DNA from: Pseudomonas kilonensis
GTDB lineage: Bacteria; Pseudomonadota; Gammaproteobacteria; Pseudomonadales; Pseudomonadaceae
Reading direction: 5' to 3'
Length of the DNA stretch: 64,000 nt
Assembly (NCBI RefSeq): GCF_001269885.1
Contig: NZ_LHVH01000017.1
Span: 124,001 to 188,000, forward strand
The translations under genes and the position numbers were made by a program. Under the pieces are notes generated by a model. The model saw nothing but the letters and a program-made list of their open reading frames with translations, made no database searches and was not told the origin of the DNA. Shown here piece after piece: positions 27,390 through 36,333 of this stretch. How positions within the stretch are numbered: the stretch's first letter is position 1; each line of letters starts with the position of its first letter.

Positions 27390-28184
27390 TCAGGCTGCAA
27401 TCGCCGCAGGCCGCACCGGCGCTTGCTGTTTCTCTGGAATCGTCCCGAACAACGCCTTGTGCACCGCCTGCTGCGCCTGGAAGGCCAGGGCCGCACGTTC
27501 CTGGCCGTGGCAGGCAATCGGTTCCAGCAGATGGATGTGCACCTCACCCCGATCATTGGCGAACAAGCGCATCAGGTGCGAGAGCAAATCATCATCGCCA
27601 ATGAACGGTGCCAGCGAATCCGGTTCACCGTTGCGCAAGTAACGGATCGCCACTGGCTGCAACGCGACATCGGCGTCGATGGCCGCTGACAGCAGGCGAC
27701 CGTGGAAGGTGCGCAAGGTCTGGCCATCGGTGGTGGTCCCTTCGGGGAACATCAACAGCGAGTGGGCCTGTTCCAGATGGCGGCTCATCTGCTTGCGGAT
27801 CAATTGGCTGTCACCCGAACCGCGCCGGATAAACAGGCTGCCGGCCTTGGCTGCCAGCCAGCCGGCGACCGGCCAGGTGCGCACTTCGGCCTTGGACAGG
27901 AACGACAGCGGCGTGAGCATGCCCAGCAACGGGATGTCGGTCCAGGACACATGGTTGCTGACCCACAGCATCGGCCGTTGCGGCAGTTGACCGTGGACGG
28001 TGACGGAAAAGGGCAGGGCATGGCTCAGCCGTGCCATGAAGAACCGCGACCAGCGCTGGCGGCGGACCATCGAGTTGGCGATCCCCAGGCGTTCGAACAG
28101 ACCGAAGACGCTGGCCATGCTCAGGCCCAGTGTCACCACCAGCAACACTCGCGCGATACGCGCGTACACCCGCAACCGACTCAT
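27390..28184 (-). CDS. olsA: Ornithine-lipid O-acyltransferase (OlsA, PlsC family)
   Basis: Adds the second fatty acid to lyso-ornithine lipid at the inner membrane, or acts as a general lysophosphatidate acyltransferase. The 264-residue product has a membrane helix near residues 10-30, the H-x4-D catalytic motif NHVSWTD near residue 78, and the FPEGTTTDG motif near 145. ATG 28184 overlaps the olsB stop (TAATG), although the frame stays open upstream. The partnership with OlsB favours OlsA over a housekeeping PlsC. Confidence 0.87.
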   Translation of the reverse strand: MSRLRVYARIARVLLVVTLGLSMASVFGLFERLGIANSMVRRQRWSRFFMARLSHALPFSVTVHGQLPQRPMLWVSNHVSWTDIPLLGMLTPLSFLSKAEVRTWPVAGWLAAKAGSLFIRRGSGDSQLIRKQMSRHLEQAHSLLMFPEGTTTDGQTLRTFHGRLLSAAIDADVALQPVAIRYLRNGEPDSLAPFIGDDDLLSHLMRLFANDRGEVHIHLLEPIACHGQERAALAFQAQQAVHKALFGTIPEKQQAPVRPAAIAA

Positions 28185-28939
28185 TACACCGCTGCCTTGA
28201 AGTGGCGGGCGTAGCGCGGGCAGAGCTCGTCGCGCTTGAGCAGGATGAACACGTCGGCCACTTGGAAATCCTCGTCCCAGCACGGCTCGCCGCAAATCTT
28301 CGCGCCCAGGCGCATATAGGCCTTGAGCAGCGGTGGCATCTCGGCGATGACGTTGGACGGCACGTCCAGGGTCGGCAAGGGTTTTTTCGGCACGGCTTGC
28401 AGGTGTTCGGTGCACAGGTAGCGTTCGCGCAGGCGCTGCATGATCGCCTGGGCCTGGATACCACCGTCCTGCATCGGAATGCTCGCGCAGCCCATCAGGT
28501 AGCTGTAGCCACCTTCGTTCAGGACTTCGGCCAGTTCGCCCCAGAGCACCGCGATGGTGCCGCCGTTGCGGTAGGCCGGGTCGACGCAGGTACGGCCGAT
28601 TTCCAGGATCGGGCCCTTGAGATGGACCAGGCCGTGGAGGCTGAATTCTTCTTCGCTGTAGAACCGGCCCAGGCTGCTGGCGGCCTGGTGATCGAGCAGG
28701 CGAGTGGTCGCCACGAGGCGGCCGGTGTTCAGGTCGCGTACGCCGATGTGGGCGCAGTGAACATCATAGTCATCCATGTCCAGACCCATTTCCGCGCCCT
28801 TGAGCTTGGCGTTGAATTCGCCGCTGAAGACGTTGAAACGCAGGGCCTGTGCTTCTTGCAAGGCTTGGGCGCCAATCAGGCGTTCGGCTTGCAGGCGGCG
28901 TTCATTGCCGGTGTCGCTGATGCGGGCGATCTGGGTCAT
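28184..28939 (-). CDS. olsB: L-ornithine N-alpha-acyltransferase (OlsB, GNAT fold)
   Basis: Catalyses the first step of ornithine-lipid synthesis, transferring a 3-hydroxyacyl group from ACP to ornithine. These phosphate-free membrane lipids often rise under phosphate limitation. The 251-residue product shows the family segments [39 protein letters not shown] and [11 protein letters not shown], plus [18 protein letters not shown] near the C-terminus. It is the first gene of the two-gene olsBA operon; no Pho box was identified by eye in the upstream gap. Confidence 0.88.
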   Translation of the reverse strand: MTQIARISDTGNERRLQAERLIGAQALQEAQALRFNVFSGEFNAKLKGAEMGLDMDDYDVHCAHIGVRDLNTGRLVATTRLLDHQAASSLGRFYSEEEFSLHGLVHLKGPILEIGRTCVDPAYRNGGTIAVLWGELAEVLNEGGYSYLMGCASIPMQDGGIQAQAIMQRLRERYLCTEHLQAVPKKPLPTLDVPSNVIAEMPPLLKAYMRLGAKICGEPCWDEDFQVADVFILLKRDELCPRYARHFKAAV

Positions 28940-29083
28940 AGCGAATCTCCGTGCGGGCTGTTCAGTTGCAGCCTGTCGACTTTCTTTATGCAGCCATGTT
29001 GTGCAAAGTCAGGCTATGTAGCCCCGGTGTCATCGCCATGAAGCTTTGGTGATGCTTATGTGACAGCCCTCAAGGAGCCCCCC

Positions 29084-29968
29084 ATGCCCTGGCACACCCT
29101 GATCGAGCGCGGCGAGCGCCTGCCCGCCCATCCGGACCTGGCCGAAGGTTATTCAGCGTTGCTGCAACGCCTGGGGCCGGTAACGCCGTTCGAACTGGCC
29201 GTGACCGGGGCACGCTTGATGGCCACACCGGGCCTGGCGTTCCTGGTGGGGTACCAGGCGGCGCTGCGGGTGCTGTGGCCCAGCGCGCCGCAGAGCCTCG
29301 GTGCCTTGTGTGCCACCGAACAGCGCAGCCTGCGCCCGGCGGACATGCAAACCCGCCTCGACGACTTGCGCCTGAGCGGACGCAAGGATTTCGTCACCGC
29401 GGGCGATGCCGCCGAGTGGCTGTTGATTGCCGCTCGCTGCGAAGCGCCCGGTGAAACGCCACGGCTGAACCTGGCAGTGGCCTATGCGGGTGAGCCCGGC
29501 GTCACCCTGGAAAAACTGCCCGCCATTGCCCTGATGCCGGACATCAGCCATGGCCGCGTCCTGCTCGACGGCGCGTTATGCGAGTTGCTGGCAGGCGACG
29601 GTTGGGACGCCTACGTCAAACCGTTCCGCACCCTGGAAGACCTTTATGTGCTCAGCGCGATGACCGCCTGGTTGTATGGCGTCGGGCAGGAATGTGCCTG
29701 GCCCCAGGCGTTGCAATTGCGCCTGCTGGCGTTGCTCGCCGGTTGCGCGCAGGTGAGTCGGCATAACCCGTCCAGTGCGGCCGGGCACGTGCTGCTGGGC
29801 GGGTTGTTCGCCCAGTTCCAGGGGCTCGACGGCGAACTCAACGTTGCCCTGGCAGCGGGGCCTGCGGCGTGGCGCGAGATGTGGGCGCGGGATAAAGGCG
29901 TGATGGAGATTGGAGCGGGGGCGCGGGCCAAGCGGCTGGCCAAGGCGTTGGGAGCTTCATTGGGTTGA
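29084..29968 (+). CDS. Acyl-CoA-dehydrogenase-like protein, divergent
   Basis: A 294-residue soluble protein. The segment DLRLSGRKDFVTAGDAAEWLLIAAR (about residues 99-122) resembles the flavin-binding middle domain of acyl-CoA dehydrogenases, and the helical C-terminus (LRLLALLAGCAQVSRHNPSSAAG) fits their four-helix end. It is about 90 residues shorter than typical members, and the usual catalytic glutamate cannot be placed, so enzymatic activity is uncertain. ATG 29084 has AAGGAG upstream. It is divergent from olsB; a related gene is, I believe, next to olsB in P. aeruginosa, which suggests a lipid role. Confidence 0.6.
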   Translation: MPWHTLIERGERLPAHPDLAEGYSALLQRLGPVTPFELAVTGARLMATPGLAFLVGYQAALRVLWPSAPQSLGALCATEQRSLRPADMQTRLDDLRLSGRKDFVTAGDAAEWLLIAARCEAPGETPRLNLAVAYAGEPGVTLEKLPAIALMPDISHGRVLLDGALCELLAGDGWDAYVKPFRTLEDLYVLSAMTAWLYGVGQECAWPQALQLRLLALLAGCAQVSRHNPSSAAGHVLLGGLFAQFQGLDGELNVALAAGPAAWREMWARDKGVMEIGAGARAKRLAKALGASLG

Positions 29969-29977
29969 CGGGCCTCA

Positions 29978-30176
29978 TCGCGGGCAAGCCTTGCTCCCAC
30001 AGGTCTACGGCAGACTGTCATTAGGCACTGAGCCTGTGGTGCAAGCCTTGCTCCCACAGGTCTACAGCAGACTGTCATTTGGCACTGAGCCTGTGATGCA
30101 AGCCTTGCTCCCACAGGCCTACAACAGACTGTCATTTGGCATTGCACCTGTGGGAGCAAGGCTTGCCCGCGATGGC
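29978..30176. repeat. 57-bp tandem repeat built on a half REP
   Basis: Three direct copies of a 57-bp unit lie at 29984-30040, 30041-30097 and 30098-30154. Each starts GCAAGCCTTGCTCCCACAGG, continues with CTAC..CAGACTGTCATT and ends GCCTGTG. The first follows a CATCGCGGGCAAGCC REP half, and an opposite REP half (GTGGGAGCAAGGCTTGCCCG) closes the array at 30148-30173. The copies differ at only a few positions. The gap contains no gene. Confidence 0.85.
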
Positions 30177-30256
30177 GTCGGGACTGTCGACACAAGCCTC
30201 GAAACTGTCATCAAGTCTGAATAGGCTCTGAAGGTTCAACCCTGCGAGCCCCGAGC

Positions 30257-31351
30257 ATGTCCAAAGGTTGGTTCCTGATCCCGCTGCTGTTGCTCAGCCT
30301 GAGCGCCCACGCCGAAGACTGGCCCGGCGAGCAATGGCCAAGTGGCCCGACCCCGAGCGGGCCGGCCATCGAAGCCTTGGAACAATACGCCTTCCCACCC
30401 CGGGACGATGTGAGCCGCGAGGGCATCCGCACCGATGCGCTGCTGGTGATCCAGGACGGTCGGCTGGTCTACGAACGCTACGCCGGGCCGACGACCGCCG
30501 AGACCCCGCACCTGACCTGGTCCATCAGCAAAAGCCTGCTGGCGACGGTGTTCGGCGTGGCCTACGGTGAAAAGCTGTTTGGCCTGCAAGACCCGGCCGC
30601 CAAGTATTACTCGCCACTGAGCCGACACCCGGGCCTGACCCTGGCCGATCTTTTCCACTGGGCCTCAGGCCTGGATTGGCAGGAAGACTACGAATACGCG
30701 CCGCTCAACTCTTCGGTGGTGGCGATGCTCTATACCCGTGGGCGTCATGACATGGCGGCGTTCACTGCGCAGCATGAAAGCTTCAGCCCGCCGGGGCAGG
30801 CGTTCCGTTATTCCAGCGGTGACAGCAACTTGCTGGCGGCGGTCTTGAAAACCATCGTCGGCCCGGCGCGCTACCCCGACTACCCCTGGACGGCTTTGTT
30901 CGACCCCCTGGGCATCCGCCACGCCACTTGGGAAACCGACGCCAGCGGTACGTTCGTGGGATCGTCCTATGCCTATCTCACCGCGCGGGATTTGGCACGT
31001 GTCGGGTTGTTGCTGCAACGGGACGGCCGCTGGGGCGGACGGCAACTGCTCCCCAAGGCCTGGGTCGCGTTCAATCGCCAGCCTTTTGCCCACTTCCAGG
31101 CCGGCCAGGACGAAGCCGTGCCTGGCGGGCATTGGTGGCTCAACCGAGCCGCCGATCCGGCGATCCACCCCTGGCCCGATGCGCCGCCGGATACCTTTGC
31201 CGCGTTGGGCCATTGGGGCCAGGCGCTGTACATCATTCCCAGCGCCAAACTGGTGGTCGTGCGCTACGGCGACGACCGCGACGGCAGCTATCGCCATAAC
31301 GAATTGCTCAAGCGCGCCATGGCGGCGTTCGCCGGGACGGTGCAGCCATGA
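30257..31351 (+). CDS. Serine hydrolase of the beta-lactamase/esterase (class C-like) family
   Basis: A periplasmic protein of 364 residues with a signal peptide (LIPLLLLSLSAHAE). It has the penicillin-binding-fold motifs: S-x-x-K as SISK near residue 93, Tyr-containing YSSGDSN near 192, and HWGQ near 318 in the position of the KTG motif. Such proteins (6-aminohexanoate-dimer hydrolase and EstB types) act as esterases or peptidases more often than as true beta-lactamases. ATG 30257 follows CGAGCCCCGAGC, a weak ribosome site. The next small gene overlaps its stop by ATGA, indicating one operon. Confidence 0.85.
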   Translation: MSKGWFLIPLLLLSLSAHAEDWPGEQWPSGPTPSGPAIEALEQYAFPPRDDVSREGIRTDALLVIQDGRLVYERYAGPTTAETPHLTWSISKSLLATVFGVAYGEKLFGLQDPAAKYYSPLSRHPGLTLADLFHWASGLDWQEDYEYAPLNSSVVAMLYTRGRHDMAAFTAQHESFSPPGQAFRYSSGDSNLLAAVLKTIVGPARYPDYPWTALFDPLGIRHATWETDASGTFVGSSYAYLTARDLARVGLLLQRDGRWGGRQLLPKAWVAFNRQPFAHFQAGQDEAVPGGHWWLNRAADPAIHPWPDAPPDTFAALGHWGQALYIIPSAKLVVVRYGDDRDGSYRHNELLKRAMAAFAGTVQP

Positions 31352-31659
31352 AGCGCAAAGTGTTGCTCACCCTGTTGTCGATGCTGCTCATCGCCCTGTT
31401 CAGTTGGGTCTGGCTGGAGCGGGTGGCATTGCGGGCCTTCCCCGACATCATCAGCGCCTACACCGCCAAGGAATACTGCTCGTGCCGCTATGTAATGCAA
31501 CAACCGGTCGGGTATTGCCGGGGTTATGTGAAGCAGTCAGTGCCCACCGATGATTTTTTCGATGCGCCTGAAGCCAAACGCGTCACCGTCAGCGGGTTGG
31601 GGCGTAGCAACAGTGCGCAATGGGTGGGTGAGCGGCAGGGGTGTCGGTTGGAGCCCTGA
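31348..31659 (+). CDS. Small membrane-anchored Cys-containing protein
   Basis: A 103-residue protein that I do not recognise. One N-terminal transmembrane helix or uncleaved signal (residues 5-24) is followed by a short periplasmic domain with five Cys (CSC, YC and QGC groups), a spacing that could give disulfides. Its start overlaps the stop of the serine hydrolase gene by four bases, so the two proteins are likely made together and may act together in the periplasm. Confidence 0.75.
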   Translation: MKRKVLLTLLSMLLIALFSWVWLERVALRAFPDIISAYTAKEYCSCRYVMQQPVGYCRGYVKQSVPTDDFFDAPEAKRVTVSGLGRSNSAQWVGERQGCRLEP

Positions 31660-31680
31660 ACTAACCGTTGGCAACAAGGC

Positions 31681-31790
31681 CTGTGGGAGCAAGGCTTGCC
31701 CGCGATGGCATCCTTGAGGCCGCCATCGCGGGCAAGCCTTGCTCCCACAGATAAACCCCTTCACCCCAGGAAGCCTTGCTCCCACAGATA
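31681..31790. repeat. REPIN plus extra REP half
   Basis: A perfect-looking inverted pair of CTGTGGGAGCAAGGCTTGCC units occupies 31681-31750, followed by a third, partial unit (GCCTTGCTCCCACAG) near 31772-31789. No gene is present in the 31660-31903 gap. Confidence 0.88.
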
Positions 31791-31903
31791 AAACCCTTCA
31801 CCTCAGGTTCTCTGTATTCCTGATCGTTGTTGCAACAGACAGTTTGCAAGCGCCCTCGGCCCGGTTAAGGTTCGCCACAGGTTTATCTGCCCCCCGAGTG
31901 TGT

Positions 31904-32491
31904 ATGTTCAAGCGGTTTTTCCCTCACGCCGCCAGCTTGCTGCTGGCCTGCGCAGCGCTGCCGGCCCAGGCCGACTGGTACCTGGATAGCGAATCGTCGC
32001 GGCTGTCGTTCATCAGCAGCAAAAACGGCAACGTCTCCGAGGTCCAGCGGTTCCTGGTGCTGCACGGTCAAGTCCAGCCCGAGGGCTTGGCGCGCCTGGA
32101 GGTGGAGCTGGAGTCCATCAACAGCGGCATTCCCTTGCGCGATGAGCGCATGCGCGCCGAGCTGTTCGAGATCCAGCAATTTGCCGAAGCCACTGTCACC
32201 GCAAAAATCGACCTGGCGCCGATCCAGGACCTGGCCAACGGCGCGCAGTTGGAGTTGCGTCTGCCGCTGACGGTGAACCTGCACGGCAAACAACATGAAT
32301 ACCCCGTCGAACTGCTGGCGACGCGCCTGGATGAACGCCGCTTCCAAGTGGTGACCTTGGAACCGGTGGTGCTCAACGCGGCCGATTTCGATCTGGCGCC
32401 GGGGCTGGAAAAGCTGCGAAACCTGGCCGGGTTGTCGGCCATCAGCCTCTCGGTGCCGGTGAATGCGGTGCTGATCTTCACGGCGCGCTGA
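31904..32491 (+). CDS. YceI-family periplasmic protein
   Basis: A 195-residue exported protein with a signal peptide (LLLACAALPAQA) and the YceI lipocalin-like beta-barrel pattern: DWYLDSESSRLSFISSKNG, VELESINSGIPLRDERMR and LTVNLHGKQHEYPVEL. Members bind isoprenoid or polyprenyl chains. ATG 31904 is chosen because it starts the signal peptide; the open frame upstream runs through a REP. The stop is two bases from the cardiolipin synthase start, so the genes are probably cotranscribed. Confidence 0.87.
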   Translation: MFKRFFPHAASLLLACAALPAQADWYLDSESSRLSFISSKNGNVSEVQRFLVLHGQVQPEGLARLEVELESINSGIPLRDERMRAELFEIQQFAEATVTAKIDLAPIQDLANGAQLELRLPLTVNLHGKQHEYPVELLATRLDERRFQVVTLEPVVLNAADFDLAPGLEKLRNLAGLSAISLSVPVNAVLIFTAR

Positions 32492-32492
32492 C

Positions 32493-33650
32493 ATGAGCGG
32501 CCCGGTATTTCCCTGGCGTGAAGGCAATCGCTTCGAGCTGTTGATCGATGGCCCGCAGTTCTTCCCACGCATGCTGGTGGAAATCGCCCGTGCCCGGGAA
32601 CAGGTCGAGCTGGAACTCTATCTGGTGGAGGCGGGCACATGCGCCGAGGCGATGGTCCAGGCGCTGGTGCAGGCCGCCGAGCGTGGCGTTCGCGTGCGGT
32701 GCCTGTTCGATGACTACGGCAGCCTGGCGTTTACCCTGGCCCTGCGCAAGCGTCTGATCGAGGCCGGGGTGGAGTTGCGTTTCTACAATCGCCTGAGCTG
32801 GCGCCGCTGGGTGCGCAACCTTTACCGGGATCACCGCAAGCTGTTGTTGGTGGATCAACGCTTGGCCGTGGTCGGCGGCACCGGGGTGACCGATGAATTC
32901 TGGAACCCCCTCGACGACCGCAGTGAGTGGCACGAAGTGATGGTGGAAATCGTCGGCCCGCTGGTGCTCGACTGGCAATTGCTGTTCGACCGCCAGTGGC
33001 TCGCCAACCGTCATCGGCGAGCCTGGAAACCGGCGTCCAACTTCGGCTTGCCGCGCCTGCCGCGGGTACCGCCAGTGGGCGAGGGCATGGGCCGGGTGGC
33101 GTATGCCGACGCCCGCCAGCATCGCGACATCCTGCAGTCGCTGTCGCGGGCCTTGAACAGCGGCCAGAAACGCATCTGGATGGCGACACCGTATTTTTTG
33201 CCGACCTGGAACGTGCGTCGTTCCTTGCGCAAGGCCGCCGCCCGCGGCATCGATGTGCGCCTGCTGCTGACCGGCCCGCGCACCGATCACCCGTCCGTGC
33301 GCTACGCCGGGCACCGATACTACCCGCGACTGCTCAAGGCCGGCGTGCAGATTTTCGAATACCAGCCGTGTTTTCTGCACTTGAAGATGGTGCTGGTGGA
33401 CGACTGGGTCAGCATCGGCTCCTGCAACTTCGATCACTGGAACCTGCGCTTCAACCTGGAAGCCAACCTCGAAGCCCTGGATTCCAGGCTCAGCAGTGCA
33501 GTGGCGGCCAGTTTCGAGCGGGACTTCAGCCAGAGCCTGCAAGTCAGCCTCGACGCCTGGCAGCGCCGACCGTTGTGGAAGCGCTTCAAGCAGCGGCTGT
33601 GGGGGTTGGTGGATCGGGTGGTGGTGAACTTGCTGGATCGGCGAGGTTAA
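32493..33650 (+). CDS. clsB: Phospholipase D-type cardiolipin synthase (ClsB-like)
   Basis: Transfers phosphatidyl groups to make cardiolipin or related lipids. The 385-residue product has both HKD motifs: HRKLLLVD (near residue 115) with GGTGVTDEF after it, and HLKMVLVD (near 295) with GSCNFDHWNLRFN. It lacks the two N-terminal membrane helices of ClsA, which fits the ClsB group. The C-terminus ends with a basic amphipathic segment. A REPIN follows. Confidence 0.85.
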   Translation: MSGPVFPWREGNRFELLIDGPQFFPRMLVEIARAREQVELELYLVEAGTCAEAMVQALVQAAERGVRVRCLFDDYGSLAFTLALRKRLIEAGVELRFYNRLSWRRWVRNLYRDHRKLLLVDQRLAVVGGTGVTDEFWNPLDDRSEWHEVMVEIVGPLVLDWQLLFDRQWLANRHRRAWKPASNFGLPRLPRVPPVGEGMGRVAYADARQHRDILQSLSRALNSGQKRIWMATPYFLPTWNVRRSLRKAAARGIDVRLLLTGPRTDHPSVRYAGHRYYPRLLKAGVQIFEYQPCFLHLKMVLVDDWVSIGSCNFDHWNLRFNLEANLEALDSRLSSAVAASFERDFSQSLQVSLDAWQRRPLWKRFKQRLWGLVDRVVVNLLDRRG

Positions 33651-33680
33651 GCGCAATCCTTGAAAACACATGGAACCCCA

Positions 33681-33770
33681 TGTGGGAGCGGGCTTGCTCG
33701 CGAAGGCGGTGTGTCAGCCGACTCAATTGCTGACTGATACACCGCCTTCGCGAGCAAGCCCGCTCCCACA
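33681..33770. repeat. REPIN (inverted REP pair)
   Basis: TGTGGGAGCGGGCTTGCTCG and its complement are separated by about 45 bases containing GTGTCAGCCGACTC. It lies between the convergent clsB and bglX genes. Confidence 0.88.
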
Positions 33771-33790
33771 GGGTCATGCATGTTGTTGGA

Positions 33791-36082
33791 TCAGAGCAAC
33801 TCAAAACTCTGCTGCTTCACTTCCTGGGAGTCCAGGCCGATCTGCACGTTGAACTTGCCCGGTTCCGCCGCGTACTTGAGTTGGGCATTGAAGAACTTCA
33901 GGTCGTCTTCGGTGATGGTGAAGTGGATGACTTTCTTCTCGCCGGCCTTGAGCATCACTTTGCGGAAGTTCTTCAGTTCCTTCACCGGGCGAATGATCGA
34001 GCCGGTCACGTCCTGGATGTACAGCTGCACCACGGTTTCACCGTCACGCTTGCCGGTGTTTTCCAGTGTCACGCTGGCATCGAGCTTGCCGGTCTTGTTC
34101 AGCGTGGTCGACGACAGGGCCATGTCCGACAGGCTGAACTCGGTGTAGCTCAAGCCGTAGCCGAACGGATAGAGCGGGCCGGTGGTGTCATCGAAGTACT
34201 GCGAGGTGTAGTTGCCCGGCTTGCCTGGCGTGAATGGCCGGCCGATGCTCAGGTGGTTGTAGTAGGTCGGAATCTGCCCCACCGAGCGTGGGAAGGTGAT
34301 TGGCAGCTTGCCCGACGGGTTATAGTCGCCGAACAGCACATCAGCGATGGCGTTGCCGCCTTCGGTGCCGCTGAACCAGGTTTCCAGGATCGCATCGGCC
34401 TGCTGCTTCTCATCCAGCAACGCCAGCGGGCGGCCATTCATCAGCACCAGCACCAGCGGCTTGCCGGTGGCTTTCAGGGCCTTGATCAGCTCGCGTTGGC
34501 TGGCCGGGATGTTCAGGTCGGTACGGCTCGACGATTCATGGGACATGCCACGGGATTCACCCACGGCGGCCACCACCACATCGGCATCCTTGGCGGCTTT
34601 TACCGCTTCGTCGATCAGCACCTGGGCCGGACGCGGGTCGTCTACCACTTCCGGGGCATCGAAGTTGAGGAAGTTCAGGTAGTCGAGCACCTTCTTGTCG
34701 CCGGTGATGTTGGCGCCACGGGCGTAGATCAGCTTCGAGTCAGCGCCCAGGGCGCGGGTCATGCCGTCGAACAGGGTGACCGATTGCGCAGGACGCCCGG
34801 CCGCGGCCCAACTGCCCATCATGTCGATCGGTGCCTTGGCCAGCGGGCCGACCAGGGCGATTTTTGCTGTCTTCTTCAGGGGCAGGGTCTGGTTGCGGTT
34901 TTCCAGCAGGACCAGGCTGCGGCGTGCCACGTCACGGGCGTCGGAGCGGTGCATGCGGCTTTCGGCGTAGGTGTCGGCCGGGTCGTCCTCGGCCTTGCCG
35001 ATGCGCAGGTACGGGTCCTTGAACAGGCCCATGTCGTATTTGGCCGCGAGCACTTCGCGCACTGCGTTGTCGATGTCGCTCTGCTCGATTTCGCCGGCCT
35101 TGAGCAGCCCTGGCAGTTCCTTGCCATAGAGCGAGTCGTTCATGCTCATGTCGATACCGGCCTTGATCGCCAGTTTCGCCGCTTCGCGACCGTCCTTGGC
35201 GACGCCGTGCTTGATCAGTTCGAAAATGGCGCCGTGGTCACTGACCGCCAGGCCCTTGAAACCCCATTCCTTGCGCAGCAGGTCGTTCATCAGCCAGGTG
35301 TTGGCGGTGGCCGGCACGCCGTTGATGGAGTTCAGCGCGACCATCACCCCACCGGCACCCGCGTCGATGGCGGCGCGGTAGGGTGGCAGGTAGTCCTGGT
35401 ACATTTTCAGCGGACTCATGTCCACGGTGTTGTAGTCCCGGCCGCCTTCCACCGCGCCGTACAGGGCGAAGTGCTTGACGCTGGCCATGATGCTGTCGGC
35501 CGCGTTGGCGCCGTTGCCCTGGAACGCCTTGACCATCACCCCGGCGATGCGCGACACCAGGTAGGTGTCCTCGCCGAAACCTTCGGAGGTGCGGCCCCAG
35601 CGCGGGTCGCGGGAAATGTCGACCATCGGCGCAAAGGTGATGTCCAGGCTGTCGGCGGCCGCTTCCTTGGCCGCGATGCGGCCGGAGTGGTAGATCGCGT
35701 CCATGTCCCAGCTCGAGGCCAGGGCCAGGGGGATCGGGAAAATCGTGCGGTGGCCGTGGATCACGTCATAGGCGAAGAACATCGGGATCTTCAACCGGCT
35801 GCGCATGGCCGCGTCCTGCATCGGACGGTTTTCATCGCGGGTGATGGAGTTGAACGTGCCCCCGATGTTGCCGGCGGCGATTTCCTTGCGAATCATCTCC
35901 CGGGGCATTTCCGGGCCGATGCTGATCAGGCGCAATTGGCCGATCTTCTCGTCGAGGGTCATCTGCTTCATCAGGTTGCTGATGAAGGCGTCCTTGTTCT
36001 CTATGGGGGCTGGCAGGTTGTCGGCTAATACGGATTGACTGGCCAGACTGACAAACAGGCCCAGCAAACACAGCTTCTTCAT
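33791..36082 (-). CDS. bglX: Periplasmic beta-glucosidase (GH3)
   Basis: Hydrolyses beta-linked glucose oligosaccharides in the periplasm. The 763-residue product has a signal peptide (LGLFVSLASQSVLA), the GH3 N-terminal barrel (IPMFFAYDVIHGHRTIFPIPLA, SVKHFALYG), the nucleophile Asp in LAVSDHGA near residue 285, the GH3 C-terminal domain, and a fibronectin-III-like end (RDGETVVQLYIQDVTGS). Length matches E. coli BglX. The 36083-36333 gap upstream holds its promoter region and no gene that I can see. Confidence 0.95.
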   Translation of the reverse strand: MKKLCLLGLFVSLASQSVLADNLPAPIENKDAFISNLMKQMTLDEKIGQLRLISIGPEMPREMIRKEIAAGNIGGTFNSITRDENRPMQDAAMRSRLKIPMFFAYDVIHGHRTIFPIPLALASSWDMDAIYHSGRIAAKEAAADSLDITFAPMVDISRDPRWGRTSEGFGEDTYLVSRIAGVMVKAFQGNGANAADSIMASVKHFALYGAVEGGRDYNTVDMSPLKMYQDYLPPYRAAIDAGAGGVMVALNSINGVPATANTWLMNDLLRKEWGFKGLAVSDHGAIFELIKHGVAKDGREAAKLAIKAGIDMSMNDSLYGKELPGLLKAGEIEQSDIDNAVREVLAAKYDMGLFKDPYLRIGKAEDDPADTYAESRMHRSDARDVARRSLVLLENRNQTLPLKKTAKIALVGPLAKAPIDMMGSWAAAGRPAQSVTLFDGMTRALGADSKLIYARGANITGDKKVLDYLNFLNFDAPEVVDDPRPAQVLIDEAVKAAKDADVVVAAVGESRGMSHESSSRTDLNIPASQRELIKALKATGKPLVLVLMNGRPLALLDEKQQADAILETWFSGTEGGNAIADVLFGDYNPSGKLPITFPRSVGQIPTYYNHLSIGRPFTPGKPGNYTSQYFDDTTGPLYPFGYGLSYTEFSLSDMALSSTTLNKTGKLDASVTLENTGKRDGETVVQLYIQDVTGSIIRPVKELKNFRKVMLKAGEKKVIHFTITEDDLKFFNAQLKYAAEPGKFNVQIGLDSQEVKQQSFELL

Positions 36083-36333
36083 GAATAATTTTCTCGCAAG
36101 CCTAAAGGGCGGTAATCAGGACACGCCGGTCAGCCAAAATGTGAGGAGCGGCTATTGTTGTTCAGTTAAATGCAGCACACTTTCGAACCCATTGGGCTGA
36201 ACTTAGTTTCGCACTGCGCATCTTTTAGCCCATCGACCCGTTTCAATCCAGTGCGGCGGCAGATTATGCCCCAGGCGCCGGTGAGATAGGTGGCCGGTTT
36301 TTTCCAATGTCATGCCAGGGAGCGCTTCCTCCA

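Noticed and set aside
29084..29968. Calling this an active acyl-CoA dehydrogenase
   Set aside because: Only the middle-domain pattern matches. The protein is short and the catalytic base cannot be placed, so only a resemblance is reported.
33776..36028. A 750-codon open frame on the plus strand across bglX
   Set aside because: It is the antisense shadow of a clear GH3 gene in GC-rich DNA. It is His/Arg/Gly/Val rich with no domain and starts inside a REPIN edge.
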